This document shows, in pieces, positions 48,227 through 59,051 of a stretch of 64,000 nt of DNA. Source of the DNA: Artocarpus heterophyllus (taxonomy: Eukaryota > Streptophyta > Magnoliopsida > Rosales > Moraceae); the NCBI GenBank assembly GCA_025403435.1, contig JAJQZP010000038.1, positions 312,517-376,516 on the forward strand. The letters run 5' to 3'. The position numbers and the translations under genes were made by a program. The notes under the pieces were generated by a model. It had not been told where the DNA came from and did not search any database. It was given only the letters and a program-made list of their open reading frames with translations. The first letter of the stretch is position 1. Each line of letters starts with the position of its first letter.

Positions 48227-50131
48227 CTACAATTTAACAAAACCAACAGGATAAAGTAGAAGAAGACATTACATAAGTGACACGAAACAAGGTATAATTA
48301 ACCACTCTAGGAAGTTCCTTCTCCAATCAAAAAACAACATATATGCAAACCAATATATATACACACGAGACATTTATATCTACCTATTGAGAGGAATAAT
48401 CTCACGCATGATTTAGACACTTTCATGCTTGTTCTTTCTGCTTTCCGGCTGTTTTGTTGTTTTGTTAATTGCTATGAGACGCCCTCTGGCCGTAGCTTTA
48501 AGCAATTACTTAATTTAGAAATGCCACGATTCTTCTTTTTGATTTGTTTATAAGAACACCCGTTCACATTTGCTTTGTATATATTAGAATGTTTGCAGAT
48601 GGGATTTCCTCATTAACTTTTGGAATTTATATGTGAAAGGCGTTTTTGTGTTATTCGTTTTTTACTTAATACACTTTTTCAATTTATTTTTTCTTCGGTA
48701 ATATATTGTCGCGGTCCTAACTACATTTTCAGAGAAATATTAAACGCTGCATTGACAACAATGTCTTGGATTATGTTTCTAAAGTTCATTTATGGGGACC
48801 TCTTTAGTCGTATGCTAAAAGAAAAAAAGCTGCCGGCAGTTTATATTCTCGTCAAGCGGAAATATAAATGCAAGAGGGGCTATATATATATATATATATA
48901 TGCACACACACACACACATATAGAAGAGGATCAGCCCTGGTAATTGATGGGCTGAGATTTTGGTGCACCAAAGACCCCAAATTGAAAACCCAATTTGGGT
49001 GTAAATTAGGCACGATACGTTCTTACAAGTCTAGTTCCTCATTACCATTTTATGTGTAAACTAGTGGAAACATGCAATACGAGTAAAGGCGGAGCCACCT
49101 ACGGACGAGGATTGCCACTACTTCTACTTTTTAAAAAATTTTCATCTTTTTATTTATCCTACCTCACTAATCACGGCTTCATCCCCCGACTAACTTTTCC
49201 GACTTCTTCTCTAGGCTTACAAGCGTCATATTTTATTTATGTTAACGAGATAAATGACTCAATTATATATTTGCTGAATTAAAAAATATGACCCTAATAG
49301 ACAAATATTCTACATATGTCTCAAAATGATATCGTTAAAATAATTATTATGTAATATATAGTACAAAATGTGATATCATTAAAATAACAATGACATTTTT
49401 AAGGTATTTTGAATATTGTATCAAATTTTAATTTTAAAATAATAATTTAGTCATGTATTGTAATTTCTCATTTTATTTTGTAGTTGATTTATGATTTTGT
49501 GGAGTGTTGTAATTTTCTCAAGTATTTCGTAGACGACAATAATACGATTGGTTGCCACTGATATCGTAACTCTCTGGCCTACAGTATAGAGTATTATGCT
49601 ATGATACCGATAGTTCCAGCAACGACATAAAAGTATTATATTGAATTATCCAAAATTTCTACCATTTATTTTTATGCCGTCCAAAAAACTATTATTTGTG
49701 TCATTTATCCTAGTTCCCTTGTACAAGAGAAAACTAGGTGTTATATTACATTTTTAAAAGTTATATTTATTTAGATCATGCTTAAAAAAAATTTATCAAA
49801 CTATTATTTATATTACATATTAAGTTATGCTACAACTAAACATAAATAATATTATGGAAAGTAAATGAACATAGTGGCATTATAAAAAGTAAATCTTAAA
49901 ATACCATACTATGAAAATTTCCCTTTTACAAACCCCAAAATCACAAATGTTTTCATAATTGGGCTTCAGTCGGCCCACATTTCTATTGGACTCCAACTCA
50001 GCCCACATGTCGTTAATACTCAATTTGGCAGTCGACGACCAGGATGGTCACGGGCGCACAAAACTCGCGCCCACGCTTCATCAACCAAGTCCCGCGCGTA
50101 TTCAAACACTACGGGTTCCCTTTCTCGCTAA
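48227..50131. other. Intergenic, upstream of PRIN2-like gene
   Basis: (TA)n(CA)n near 48883-48920. No gene recognised. The last 200 bp become GC-richer and may contain a promoter and leader. Confidence 0.4.
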
Positions 50132-50394
50132 CCAAACAACAAACAGAAAACATCCGAACCACCGAACTCCAGTGGCACTGCTGTACTTTCCGTGCACCAC
50201 CACCACCATCCACGGCCTTCCAAGTCCACCGTCGTTTCCTCTCCCGGCTTCTCCACTTTTTCCTCCAAAAACGGCGCCGTTAGCTGTCGGAGCACAACGA
50301 CGCCGTTCCGGAACTATGCCTATCGTGACCCCGTCCCCGAATTTGCCGAATCTGTAAGCAGAAGTATATTGGTGCCCGTGCTTGTCTCTGTGTG

Positions 50395-50425
<31 letters not shown>

Positions 50426-52914
50426 TTTGCGTAATGTACTTGTTTTTAAAGTTTTATTTTTTATTTTATTTTATTTTCCTGGTGACTGCTATAGGAGACG
50501 AGGAAGTTCAGAGATGGTCTCTTGAAGAGGCTGTCGAAGGAGAAGGAGACTTTCAGGGATGATCTCGATGATGTTGTTGAAGTTTGTGTTCAGGTATTTT
50601 TTTTTTTTAATTTATAACCCGGAAAATTTAGATGAATTTATTTGCGATTTGGTTTTTTTCGATCGAGAAACTTCTGATTTTTGTTGTTTAAAATTTCCAC
50701 AGAATGTAATTTTTTTTTATACATTTTCTATATGGTCTGTGTGTTAGGGAGGAGTGTGTGTGTGTGTTTTTTTTAATAATTTAGAGAAATAAATAAATTA
50801 CTAGTGAAATATGTTTTTTTTTTTTTTTTCCCAGTGAGAACGGTGAAGTATTTAATTTACTCACACTCGTGGCTTTGGATTTTCAACTCAATATATCAAA
50901 ATGGTATAACTGTCGTATCAAACAATAACTTTATCTATAAAAAAATATTCTTTATATACTTTATTTAATCTCATTTTTGTATTATTTTCTATTAATTTTC
51001 TTTAATTTGTGGAGTTCTTTATAAATTAACAAAACTAATAAAAACAAAAACAAAACAAATACGATGTGGATGAATAGTAGGACGTTAAATCTCACATGTG
51101 ACTATTCATTTCACATGTGTACGCTAAAGTGGGGATAAAATGACCCATGGTTGGAGATTAATCCCTATATTATTCTAACTTTTTCTCACCATTTAGATGA
51201 GCGTTGGAGACCTCTTAGGACCAACATAATTGACGACTTGTTTTAGATGAACATAATTGATGACTTCTGAATTCTGAATTTCTGATATACCTCTGCAAAC
51301 CAAATAAAATTCCTTTTTTTTTGTTTTATTTTTCACAAGAAATTAGTGGCTATAACATGATTATGGCCAAATGTGATTGGCAGTCCTAAGCTTGATTAAA
51401 AAAATGTAACATGGAAAAGGGTTTGAGTAATTATCCAATTTACAGAGCCAGGGAATATGAGAGTACATATATTAGCATCTTTGAAGCATTCCTTTTTTTT
51501 TTTTTTGGTCATTTACACTAAAATCTCATTCATTTCAGTGTACAAACTTCACTAAAAATTATAACTGCCCAAGGCTGTCACACATGCTTTTTAGTTACAT
51601 GAAGATATGTGACTTTTCAGAACCTGAAGTGGGCATTTATTTTTTCTTTGTTTTGACAAAAGGGGAAAAAAAAATTATCTGCTTCTGAAATGGGCAAAAT
51701 GCTGATGCTACATTTTTGACACCTGGAAATACAGAATTATAGCTCACTGTTTTTCTGACATTTTTCTTTATCGTTTCTGGACGTTAAAAAAATTAAAAAC
51801 AAATAAAAATAAAAAGAATGGACAAAAGCTGTCAGCACTTGGAGAGACTTTCTTTACAACCAATTTTGCTTGGCTTATCAGTTTCTGGTTACTAGAGTAA
51901 AGGGCCTACTGGTTTTTTACTTGGTGGGAATATGTCAATCAACTTGTCAATTTTAGTTGCTTTGTTCACAAGATCTGATAATTGTTTTTTGGTTAATACC
52001 GGACCTTACAATTGTTTCATGTCAATCATTATGTCACTTCGTAATTAAATATGTAGTTGAAAATTTTGTTCACCCCTTTTTCATTATTTGTGTATCCTAG
52101 TCCGATTGGCCTCACTTCCATGCTATTTCCTCTTATTTCACTGGTCCCATGGAAAGCCCTTGGTAGATTGTAGGGAAATTTTACGGTAGCGAAGATAATT
52201 TTATTTTAGTAATAGAGTAAAATATTTTAAATGTTGGGTTAAGGTTTTAATAATTTGAATTATAATTGTTCATGTCAAAGATTTAAAACACACGATATAA
52301 AATTACTTTCAATCGCATATCAAACTATTAAAAAACTCATCCAACAGTTAAAATACTCGTCTTCTATTGATAGAACAAAGTTGTCTTTCTCATAAAAAAA
52401 AAAAATACTTTCATCTTCAATTATTGGACTAATCAGCAAAAAAAAAATAAAAGCCATCTTCCATTTTCACATATTATGAGGTTTTGCTTCCTTTCCTTGC
52501 TTGACTTGAAAACAGTACAATAATTGTGACCTTACAACATCTCAGCACTGTTTTCACCTCAGACAGCTTCCATCAATTTGTTCTAGCTTTTTGTGCATGT
52601 TTGGCCTGATGCTGGCCATGTTTTGACATTCTACCTGTATGTAAGATTCCATATCTATAAAAATTTTAAAATTTTCAATAATATTAATGGATTCGACAGG
52701 CCTGTTTTTGCAAACCAGAAATTTGGTAATTTCTTGCACAAAGAGTACCGAGGACCTGGGACATTATTGGTGGAGCCTTTCACTGACATGATGGTTTGCT
52801 CTCAAGGAGAGGGACTTGCCTGTAGCGCCTTTGGCTGCTAGGGCCTCACTTATGTGGGCTCAAAACCATGTTGATCAAGATCGGGGAATTTGGAACTCAA
52901 AACAACCCAAGTGA
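50132..52914 (+). pseudogene. PRIN2: PRIN2-like plastid protein gene, apparently broken
   Basis: Three exons by splice sites and similarity: about 50132-50353, 50495-50593 and 52719-52914, with introns of 141 and 2,125 bp. Conserved parts are YRDPVPEFAES (end of exon 1), KFRDGLLKRLSKEKETF (exon 2) and NFLHKEYRGPGTLLVEPFTD (exon 3), recalling PLASTID REDOX INSENSITIVE 2, a small redox-linked partner of the plastid-encoded RNA polymerase. Two defects are visible. The exon 1 frame is open only from 50132 and has no ATG; the best candidate start is a GTG at 50192. In exon 3 an extra T within 52795-52797 shifts the frame, giving a stop at 52839-52841; in the shifted frame the conserved LAARAS...WAQNHVDQ end follows and stops at 52912-52914. 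Could be a pseudogene, a sequencing error, or a missed 5' exon. The family name is from memory. Confidence 0.7.
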
Positions 52915-53323
52915 TTTTCCATCACTTAGTACATGTAATTGTTTAATCATTATGTTCATGTTGTGTTTTATATCCTCATACAAACAAAGAAGAAGTGAAG
53001 GGTCTCAAAAATTTAGAAAACCCATGTGAAATTAACTTCATTCATTTCATCTTTTTTGTTTTCTACCATTTTTTTGGTAGCTATGCGAATATTTGAAGAA
53101 TTACTTGCACATGATCTGAATTTAGGCCAAGGTTGGGCTATGTGGACTAGATACATTTCCATGATTGGTGGTTCATGTATATAATTTTTTTTTTTTGGTT
53201 CATGTTGTTGAAACTCCTCCTTTGAAGAGGCATCAGGAAATGATAGATTCCAGTGCACTACACTTGAAACAACCAATCTGCATTTGAGCCATGTAACAGA
53301 ATTTCCAAAGCATCTGGCTGCTA
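52915..53323. other. Convergent intergenic spacer
   Basis: About 410 bp between the 3' ends of the PRIN2-like (+) and DUF4228 (-) genes. It should hold both 3' UTRs. No other feature. Confidence 0.4.
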
Positions 53324-54312
53324 TCAGCTTCCAGCTTCAGAGATGCTCTGCAGCGACGGACGCCACGATTTCGACCTCGTTACGGCGGCATTTGTCGACG
53401 ACGATATCCTTTGCCGATTCCCTTCAAGTTTCAGAGCCTGAGATTGTACCACACAACTATCAAATTAGTATATTTTCCATAGCATATCTTACGATATGGT
53501 TTCAAAGAAAATGGCAAAAAGTCCCGTTTGTAAACGTCTTTTCAAGAAGAATAAAGATGATAATATAGCTGATAATCATCTGAAAAAGATAATAAGATGT
53601 ATTGTCAAGAAAGAAGATTTCCATCCAACAGATAGATTATTGTGTTTCAAGAAAATTCCCACTTGGAAATGCACAAAATCCATGATGTTGATGCAAAACT
53701 TTAACAAAAACAAAAGTCAAGAAGAGTAAAGATGACAATATACCCGATATGTCTTCCTTTCAGGCTTCACTTCTAAATCACAGCTTGATCTCTGATTACG
53801 ATTCTCCGAAGCACCATCCGACTTCTCAACTGAAGCCGCTTGCTGTTTCTTGGATTTTGCATACTTCTTTGCCCTTAACACCTTCATAACCTCTGCAACC
53901 ACAAAAACCAAAACAACATTTATCAAACTCTTATTATATATTCAAATTAAGAACCAAAAAAGAAAAAAGGCTCTTTCTTTCTTCTTCCTTCACCTTCAGT
54001 AGTGACAAGGCGATAGGCGTGACCAAGAGCAAGAGTCTCATTAGGCCGAAGAAGCTTAACCCGAGTGAATCGGACGGTCTTGATCTGGTCCTGATCCTGA
54101 TCCTGATCCTGATCATGATGATCATGTTGTTGATGTTGATTGTTTTGCTTATCTTCATTGGAAACTGGCAATGGGATAATCAAAGAAACATAGTGACCAG
54201 GATTCATCCTCATAACCTCACTGGCAGTTATAGGCCAATACAACCTCTCTATCTTCCCACATGGGTGCTGTATCACTAGTGCTGCAGCATCTATAGCCTG
54301 GCAATTCCCCAT
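53324..54312 (-). CDS. DUF4228 (PADRE) domain protein
   Basis: Three exons on the minus strand, 54312-53994, 53892-53744 and 53437-53324, with GT-AG joints and one frame of 193 residues. DUF4228/PADRE proteins are plant-specific, often stress-induced, and of unknown biochemical role. Family hallmarks are the MGNC start (possible N-myristoylation at Gly2 and acylation at Cys4), PCGKIERLYWP (18-28), HYVSLIIP, and the C-terminal RSKSWRPSLQSISEAGS. A low-complexity His/Asp/Gln stretch interrupts the middle (about residues 55-78), ending in repeated Asp-Gln coded by a GATCCT-type tandem repeat near 54078-54117. The last exon is found only from splice sites and the conserved C-terminus, and a plus-strand frame overlaps it. 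Convergent to the PRIN2-like gene. Confidence 0.88.
54078..54117. repeat. In-frame hexanucleotide repeat in DUF4228 exon 1
   Basis: Plus-strand (CTGATC)n of about four to five units codes alternating Asp and Gln on the minus strand. Length may vary between individuals. Confidence 0.8.
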
Positions 54313-57300
54313 CTCTCTCTCTCTCTCTCTTTCTCTCTCTAGAGAAACAAAAATATCAGAAAGAGAAAAATATAGAAGATGAAGAAGCTATAAGGTAGAT
54401 AAGAAAAGGAAATGAAGGAAGGGAGGGTAAGAAAGAAAGGAATACTTGTAGTAGTAGACGAAGAGGAAGTCACTTTCTATACAGCTCCACAACCACAACC
54501 CACACAAACATACACAAAAGATAGATATGGACACATAGATAGATATTAGGAGGGTGGTTTGTGTAAAAATGGCTAAACCAGTCTCACTCAAGAAGGCCGT
54601 CCGTCCCTCGCTCCCCAACTAACTTATGCTAACGTGCGTCAAACTTTTTTTAAACCACAGTTGACATCAAAACTGCATATGATTATTAATAAGTTACCCA
54701 TACAAACACATGTATTTATATGTGTATGTACTTATTAGATGATAATAATATTGGCTTTGTTAATATTAATATTAATAAGTGGGGAGGCTTAACAACCAAT
54801 GGGCACCGGCACTGGATCTTAGCAGCAGGTGTCGATGCCACGTGGAGAGATGTGAGAAGGCGGCGATTTGGACGGACATGCTCGGCGCTGTCGACGGAGT
54901 CAAGGTTTTTGACCAATAGAAAAAAGGGTAAAGAAAATTAGGAAATGGGGTAATTTAATTAGATGTTTAATGACTAAACAATGATATAATAATCAACAAG
55001 GGCTAAACCAAAAGCGGCCAAGCGTGCGGGCGTGTGAGTAAGATTCTTTTGGTACAAGACCTTGGACAAGGACACCCACTTTTGGCTCTCTCTTTCCTTT
55101 CCCTTATCCGCGTTTCCCACGCAGATTTGGCTCTTTCCTCCTTAGCCAGGCTTCAAAATGGTCTCAAAATTTTTTGTTTTGTTATCAAAATGAAAGACGT
55201 TAAAAAGGATGTGGGTAAGGAATGGAAAAATGAAAGAGGAAAAAAATGGGTCCAATTGGGTATTGATTGTATGGAAATGGGAGATAGCCAGCTACAAGAT
55301 TTGAAAGCACTTCTTGGGTTTTTATAGACAAATGATTAAGTGGAATCCATTAATCCAAAACCCCCACTTTTAAGATTCCTTAATTGAGTTTTTACATATC
55401 TTTGTGTTAAATTAAGTTTGATTATTAGGCGCATCTAATTAGTGCACCCACTACTCTACCCTCTTGTGGAATGTTAAACGCTGTGCACAACTTTTTGTGG
55501 AGGCTCCAAAGTTTATGCTTTTTGAGTAAGAAGAAGATGAAAGGTGACACCTCTTGGCAATTAATTTAAATAGTTTTTTTTTTCCTTCTTTTTTCTCCTT
55601 GAAGCTTTAGGAGCACTTGATGTGGAATACAAGCAAACACTTTTTTTTTTTTTAATATACAAGCTAAGATTGGTTGGAATTCTAGGCCTTTTAGCAAAAA
55701 AAAAAAAAAAAAAGAAGTGATGTGGAACAAATCTATAGAATCCACTTAATTATATTTGTAAGAGGGAATTGTATTGTTCCACGTCAAACTGTATAGTTTT
55801 GCATAATATACCAGGAAATTTCAATCTTAATAAATTACATTATGAATTTTAAAATTATTAGCTCCTAGCTAACGAATGTTTAAAGGTATGGACGATTTTT
55901 GTCGTGGGATTCCCACTTGAGTTTTTTAAGGATAAAAAAAATTAAATTTCAACACATAAAAAAGAGTGCTAAATAGAAATTAAATTTGCTATTAAACCTC
56001 AATTACCACTAATTTTAAAATTTGGTGTATATTTTGTCAAGATTACAAATTCAAAATACATTATATAAAAAACCAAATAGCTCAAAATGCAACTGTATAA
56101 TTTACTCAGATTTGATACATGTAAAAAAATTAAAAAAAAAAAACACTTACGGCACTAATTAACATGACTAATTAAAAAAACCATTGACAGTGGAAAAAAA
56201 GATCGTGTGTTCTTGAGGGGACAAAAAACTGGTTACAAGATTCACCAATTCCTGTCAGGAGGTTTGGTTTGGAAACCTGGATTTATGGATCACGGGAGAG
56301 ACAAGGAGGACAGAAAGTGGACAAGTGAAGGGTGAAAAATTCATATTTATTATCTGGTCCGTACTTCTAAAAATACTTGTTTTGTTGGGTTTTGGGCAAA
56401 AATCCTGAGTTAGTTAAGAAAGAGAAGAGGTTGTAATTTATAATTCGTCTGGAGATATTATTTGGGGAAACTACCTAGAATACAGTTTTACACACTTGAT
56501 GAATAAATCACTTTTAAATTATAAAAAAAAAAAACGAAAAACCATATGTATATATCTACCTGTTCAAAACAAAGTCTCATCTTAACGATTTTTTTCATAC
56601 TCTATTTTAAACATCATTTGAAAAGATAAAAAAAAGAGAGGTTATAATATATACTTTCCATTTAACACACCAATTTGAACTCTTTCGAATCGTTTGCAAT
56701 GTAAAGCCTGAAGTAACTAGTAAAACCCTTAGCAGAGATAGTGTTTTGAACCAAAAATTATTCAAACTATTAATTTTAATTTTTTCTCCAAACATCTTAA
56801 ATTTGTTTGGAGATGTTAATTGACGGATGATAAGGTATCATAGTGCAAGTTTCTTACGTTAAATTTAAAGAAATACATAACGACATAACCTAATGCAGAT
56901 TTGATGTCTCAAAAGGCAATCCAACTAATAATTTATTTTTTCATACCCTACTTTAAAAATCTCATTATTTGACTCCTGTAAATCTGGGATTTTCAACTTG
57001 AAACTACTTGAATCCCAATGCTTGAAAGTTTATTTTTTCCCCCCCCTCCATGATTCACATGTGTAAACATCTCTGAGTAATGTCAGTGTGTGTAAGCCAT
57101 GTGAGGTGTTTGGGATCTTTGGCTCACATATTTAATGAAGAATGGACTATTTCTTGTTCAAACATGACTTTTGTAGGGGACTACACCACACCCCCTTCAT
57201 ATATTTTTTTATGCAAAAGGGGCTTTAGCTCCTTATGCCTTCTTGGTATGACAGTCACTAAAAAATTTAAAATTTAATTTTGGGTTCTAAGGCTTCCCTT

Positions 57301-58098
57301 TCTATAATGTTTTGGACAACTTTAAATATTGAAGTTGATGGAATTCAAACGCCATATATGCTCTTAAGTTGCAGTCTGTGGGGCCAGCAAAAATTAGGTC
57401 TCGTATGTCTCTTCCAGCTTACCTTTTTAAACGTTCTTAGGTTCTAATTAATCCTTTCCTACCAATCTTTGAAGTCTTTAATGGGTCTTGTTAGTGGGGC
57501 AATTGTTCTTTTCTTGTTGTGAAGAACATGTTTTTTATATTATAATAATAATAGCAACGTGTTATTCCTACACATTCTTCCCCCCATAATACAGAACACA
57601 AACTATCCACTTACAAATAGTATTTTTTTTTAAAAAAAAGAATGTCTGGAGAAGAAGACTCGTGTTTTAGTAGAGTGTCAAAGAACCACACGACAATGGA
57701 GCAAAAAGAAATGGAAAATAAATTAGAAGTGGAAGTAAAATTGTATGTCAACTTTGCAGTTGGGAATGTTCATGCATGTACCGACCGTACAATGTATCCA
57801 ATTACTAATAAATATCATATCAACCAATTAGTTAATACTATATAGTTTATATTGTTAAAAAAGGCGTCAGAATTCTGTAATGGGAGACTCAGGAAAATGA
57901 TGGAATAATTAATTTGCGAGGAGCCAACTAGTTTGTTTGCTCAAAAGATTATCTTAAACCCGTTAGAAACAAGGAAATAGATTGAATCCTAATACATCAA
58001 GCAAAAAAAGTACCGGAAAGACCATCACATAACCATAATCCTAGGCTCTAAATGAGTTGGGTATAATTTTTTTTCCCTTTTATATACCAAGCAGGATC
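54313..58098. other. Upstream of DUF4228 and intergenic
   Basis: (TC)n at 54313-54342 lies in the presumed DUF4228 leader. A CCACGTGG sequence at 54838-54845 contains a G-box/ABRE core about 530 bp upstream of its ATG, within a GC-richer patch. The rest is AT-rich with homopolymer runs and no recognised gene; short frames at 55.03 and 57.08 kb show no family resemblance. Confidence 0.35.
54838..54845. promoter_or_regulatory. Palindromic G-box/ABRE core (CCACGTGG)
   Basis: CACGTG core with flanking C/G, a classic bZIP/bHLH site. About 530 bp upstream of the DUF4228 ATG, a family often stress-responsive. Function is inference. Confidence 0.35.
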
Positions 58099-58103
58099 GG
58101 ACC

Positions 58104-58829
58104 TGTTGGAGAATTAGGCGACTTCTAATTCCAATGATCGCAAGAACAAATAATTGCAGAAAATAAATAAGAGAAAAGAAGAAAAGAGAGACACCAAATT
58201 TTTATACAGGTTCGTCCAAATTTGAGACTACGTCATGTTTCTGCCGCTTGCAGATTCCACTATGATGAAAGAGATTACAGATTACAAGAGAAGTTTCTCA
58301 CACACTCTCCAATTGTGCTTACCAAAACTCTCTTCTATCTAGCACCCTGTGAGAATTTTTCTCTCTCAAGGATGAAGCTCTCAAGAATTATACCTTACAC
58401 AAAATAATGTCACTCTCAATGTCACACATACACAACCCTAGTCACCTTATGTCTATTTATACCCAAAGGAAGTGAAAAATAACAACTAATGAGAAACCCT
58501 AATAGTTTCCCATTTTTAGGACGTTTGAGTTCGACTCTGACTTAAAAATATCGTGCAACACAGCGCCGCGGCGCTCGTGGCGGCACTCCCCTGCAGGCGC
58601 CTAGGCGCCATTCACCTGGAGCCTAGGCGCCATACACCTGGAGCCTACGCGCCATTCACCTGGAGCCTACGCGCCATTCACCTGAAGCCTAGGCTCTATA
58701 CAGGTAGCGCCTAGGAGCTCTTCAACTGGAGCCTAGGCGCTGCCTTTCTGTCTCACGAGCGTTGCGTTTCTCCTTTTTTTCTTCCCTTTTACTAGAGTGT
58801 TGACTTGATTTGACTCCACATCTGCAACA
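58104..58829 (-). mobile_element. Solo LTR with perfect target-site duplication
   Basis: 726 bp starting TGTTGGAG and ending GCAACA, flanked on both sides by GGACC (58099-58103 and 58830-58834). No internal retroelement DNA lies on either side, so it is a solo LTR left by recombination. Orientation is probably minus: TATAAATA reads on the minus strand at 58461-58454, and a 22-bp GC-rich tandem repeat (58599-58744) then lies upstream in U3. Family not recognised. Confidence 0.85.
58599..58744. repeat. 22-bp GC-rich tandem array inside the solo LTR
   Basis: Seven units: 58599, 58621, 58643 and 58665 are 22 bp, followed by variants of 20 and 24 bp and a partial unit from 58731. Each begins GCCTA(G/C)GCGCC, with the centre ATTCACCTGGA. 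Strong internal palindromes (GGCGCCTAGGCGCC). Looks like an LTR enhancer-type repeat. Confidence 0.9.
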
Positions 58830-58834
58830 GGACC

Positions 58835-59051
58835 CACTGTCACAATTTCAAATCTCGTCCCATGACATGGTGGTCATTCACGGTTAAACACATAATCTTT
58901 TATGTTAAAATAAAAAAATCTAAAATTTACGACTTTAATGGTGGTTAAAAATCACAGTTTAAACTAAAGTTGAGGTACAATAGACTATAGTCTAATATAA
59001 TAGACTACGGTTTGAAACCATCGTCTAAGATTTTTTTTTTTTTCTCTAGTG
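58835..59051. mobile_element. CACTA-like terminal fragment
   Basis: The right end TTTTTCTCTAGTG is the reverse complement of a CACTAGAGAAAAA terminus. It is preceded by subterminal repeats (AGACTACGGTTTGAAACC, ATCGTCTAAG). No matching left end was found, so it is truncated, possibly by the adjacent LTR insertion. Confidence 0.4.

Noticed and set aside
49959..50357. Alternative frames over PRIN2-like exon 1
   Set aside because: They look transit-peptide-like because of Pro/Ser-rich composition, but they do not run into the conserved exon 1 end and exon 2.
53284..53568. Plus-strand frame of about 94 residues with Ser/Thr-rich content
   Set aside because: It is antisense to the last exon of the DUF4228 gene, whose conserved C-terminus explains the composition.
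58599..58744. CRISPR-like regular repeat array
   Set aside because: Units are head-to-tail without spacers, lie inside a solo LTR and the genome is a plant nucleus.
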